NCBI GenBank assembly: GCA_020343755.1
Contig: CP070810.1
Span: 975,822-982,192 of the forward strand
Reading direction: 5' to 3'
Origin: Dehalococcoidia bacterium
GTDB lineage: Bacteria; Chloroflexota; Dehalococcoidia; Dehalococcoidales; E44-bin46
Length of the DNA: 6,371 nucleotides
The notes beneath the pieces are model-generated. The model made no database searches. It was not told the origin of the DNA and worked only from the letters and a program-made list of their open reading frames with translations. Below, piece by piece: positions 5,967-6,371 of this stretch. Each line of letters opens with the position of its first letter. The stretch's first letter is position 1. Position numbers and translations under genes: made by a program.

Positions 5967-6371
5967 ATGCCAGTATGGGGTATCGTTATCATTGTTATAC
6001 TTTGCGCCATATTCATTCCGGCGGCGGTTAAAATTGTCAGGGAATACGAGCGGGGAGTTATTTTCCGCCTGGGACGGCTAGTTGGCGCTAAAGGTCCTGG
6101 GCTATTTATCATCATCCCCTTCGTTGACCGGATGATAAAGGTAGACCTCCGGGTGGTAACTATGGACGTCCCACATCAGGAGGTAATTACCAAGGACAAT
6201 GTTACCGTTAGGGTAAATGCAGTGGTCTATTTCAGAGTAATTGACCCTGAGTTTGCTGTAGTTAAGGTCTTAGACCACATCAGAGCCACCTCCCAGATAT
6301 CCCAGACAACGCTGCGAAATGTCTTGGGACAATCTGAGCTAGATGAACTGCTGACGCAAAGGGAAAAGCTT
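5967..6371 (+). CDS. Slipin/stomatin-like SPFH-domain membrane protein, 3' end cut off by window edge
   Basis: The first 135 residues of a stomatin/slipin (SPFH/band 7) protein are present and the frame runs open off the right edge. The family forms membrane-anchored oligomeric scaffolds. Seen: an N-terminal hydrophobic anchor (about 4-20), then the SPFH opening VREYERGVIFRLGRL (24-38), GPGLFIIIPFVDR (43-55), a VPHQEVITKDNVTVRVNAVV stretch (69-88) and TTLRNVLGQSELDELLTQRE near 114-133. All are typical of prokaryotic slipins. It follows nfeD by 13 nt with a strong ribosome site, the operon arrangement known for NfeD-stomatin pairs. The coiled-coil and hydrophobic C-terminus that NfeD would cleave lie outside the window. 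The family assignment is firm; the exact role in this organism is not known. Confidence 0.93.
   Translation, partial: MPVWGIVIIVILCAIFIPAAVKIVREYERGVIFRLGRLVGAKGPGLFIIIPFVDRMIKVDLRVVTMDVPHQEVITKDNVTVRVNAVVYFRVIDPEFAVVKVLDHIRATSQISQTTLRNVLGQSELDELLTQREKL

Overview
The window holds six genes in two divergent blocks around a compact promoter region at about 4457-4621. It looks like ordinary bacterial chromosome: moderate GC, tightly packed genes, strong Shine-Dalgarno sites and sigma70-type promoters. No mobile element, RNA gene or CRISPR array was seen. The gene order hisZ-hisG-hisD with a HisZ subunit, and the protein sequences themselves, suggest an anaerobic bacterium of the Chloroflexota (Dehalococcoidia-like) or a clostridial relative. 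That placement is inference with low to moderate confidence.

Minus strand, read from right to left: hisZ (ATP phosphoribosyltransferase regulatory subunit, 4456 to 3197), hisG (catalytic subunit, 3222 to 1801), hisD (histidinol dehydrogenase, about 1799 to 474) and the start of a ThiF/MoeB/HesA-type E1-like adenylyltransferase (448 to the left edge, truncated). The genes overlap or lie within a few tens of bases of each other, so they should form one transcript from the promoter at 4484-4512. HisG and HisZ together catalyse the first, feedback-inhibited step of histidine synthesis; HisD catalyses the last two oxidations. The predicted leader is only about 20 nt, too short for a his attenuator or T-box, so control is probably mainly allosteric through HisZ.

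The most unusual item is hisG. It is a single uninterrupted 473-codon gene made of two divergent copies of the short-form HisG catalytic domain. The N-terminal copy keeps the LPKGRL segment but has lost the PRPP-binding TGxTL loop. The C-terminal copy keeps the TGRTL loop, RPxD and GKD motifs but has lost LPKGR. This complementary loss suggests a fused pseudo-dimer that may build one composite active site.

Plus strand: a long-form NfeD membrane serine protease (4622-5953), followed 13 nt later by a slipin/stomatin-family SPFH protein (5967 to the right edge, truncated). This is a recurrent membrane-protein pair, with its own promoter at 4562-4590.
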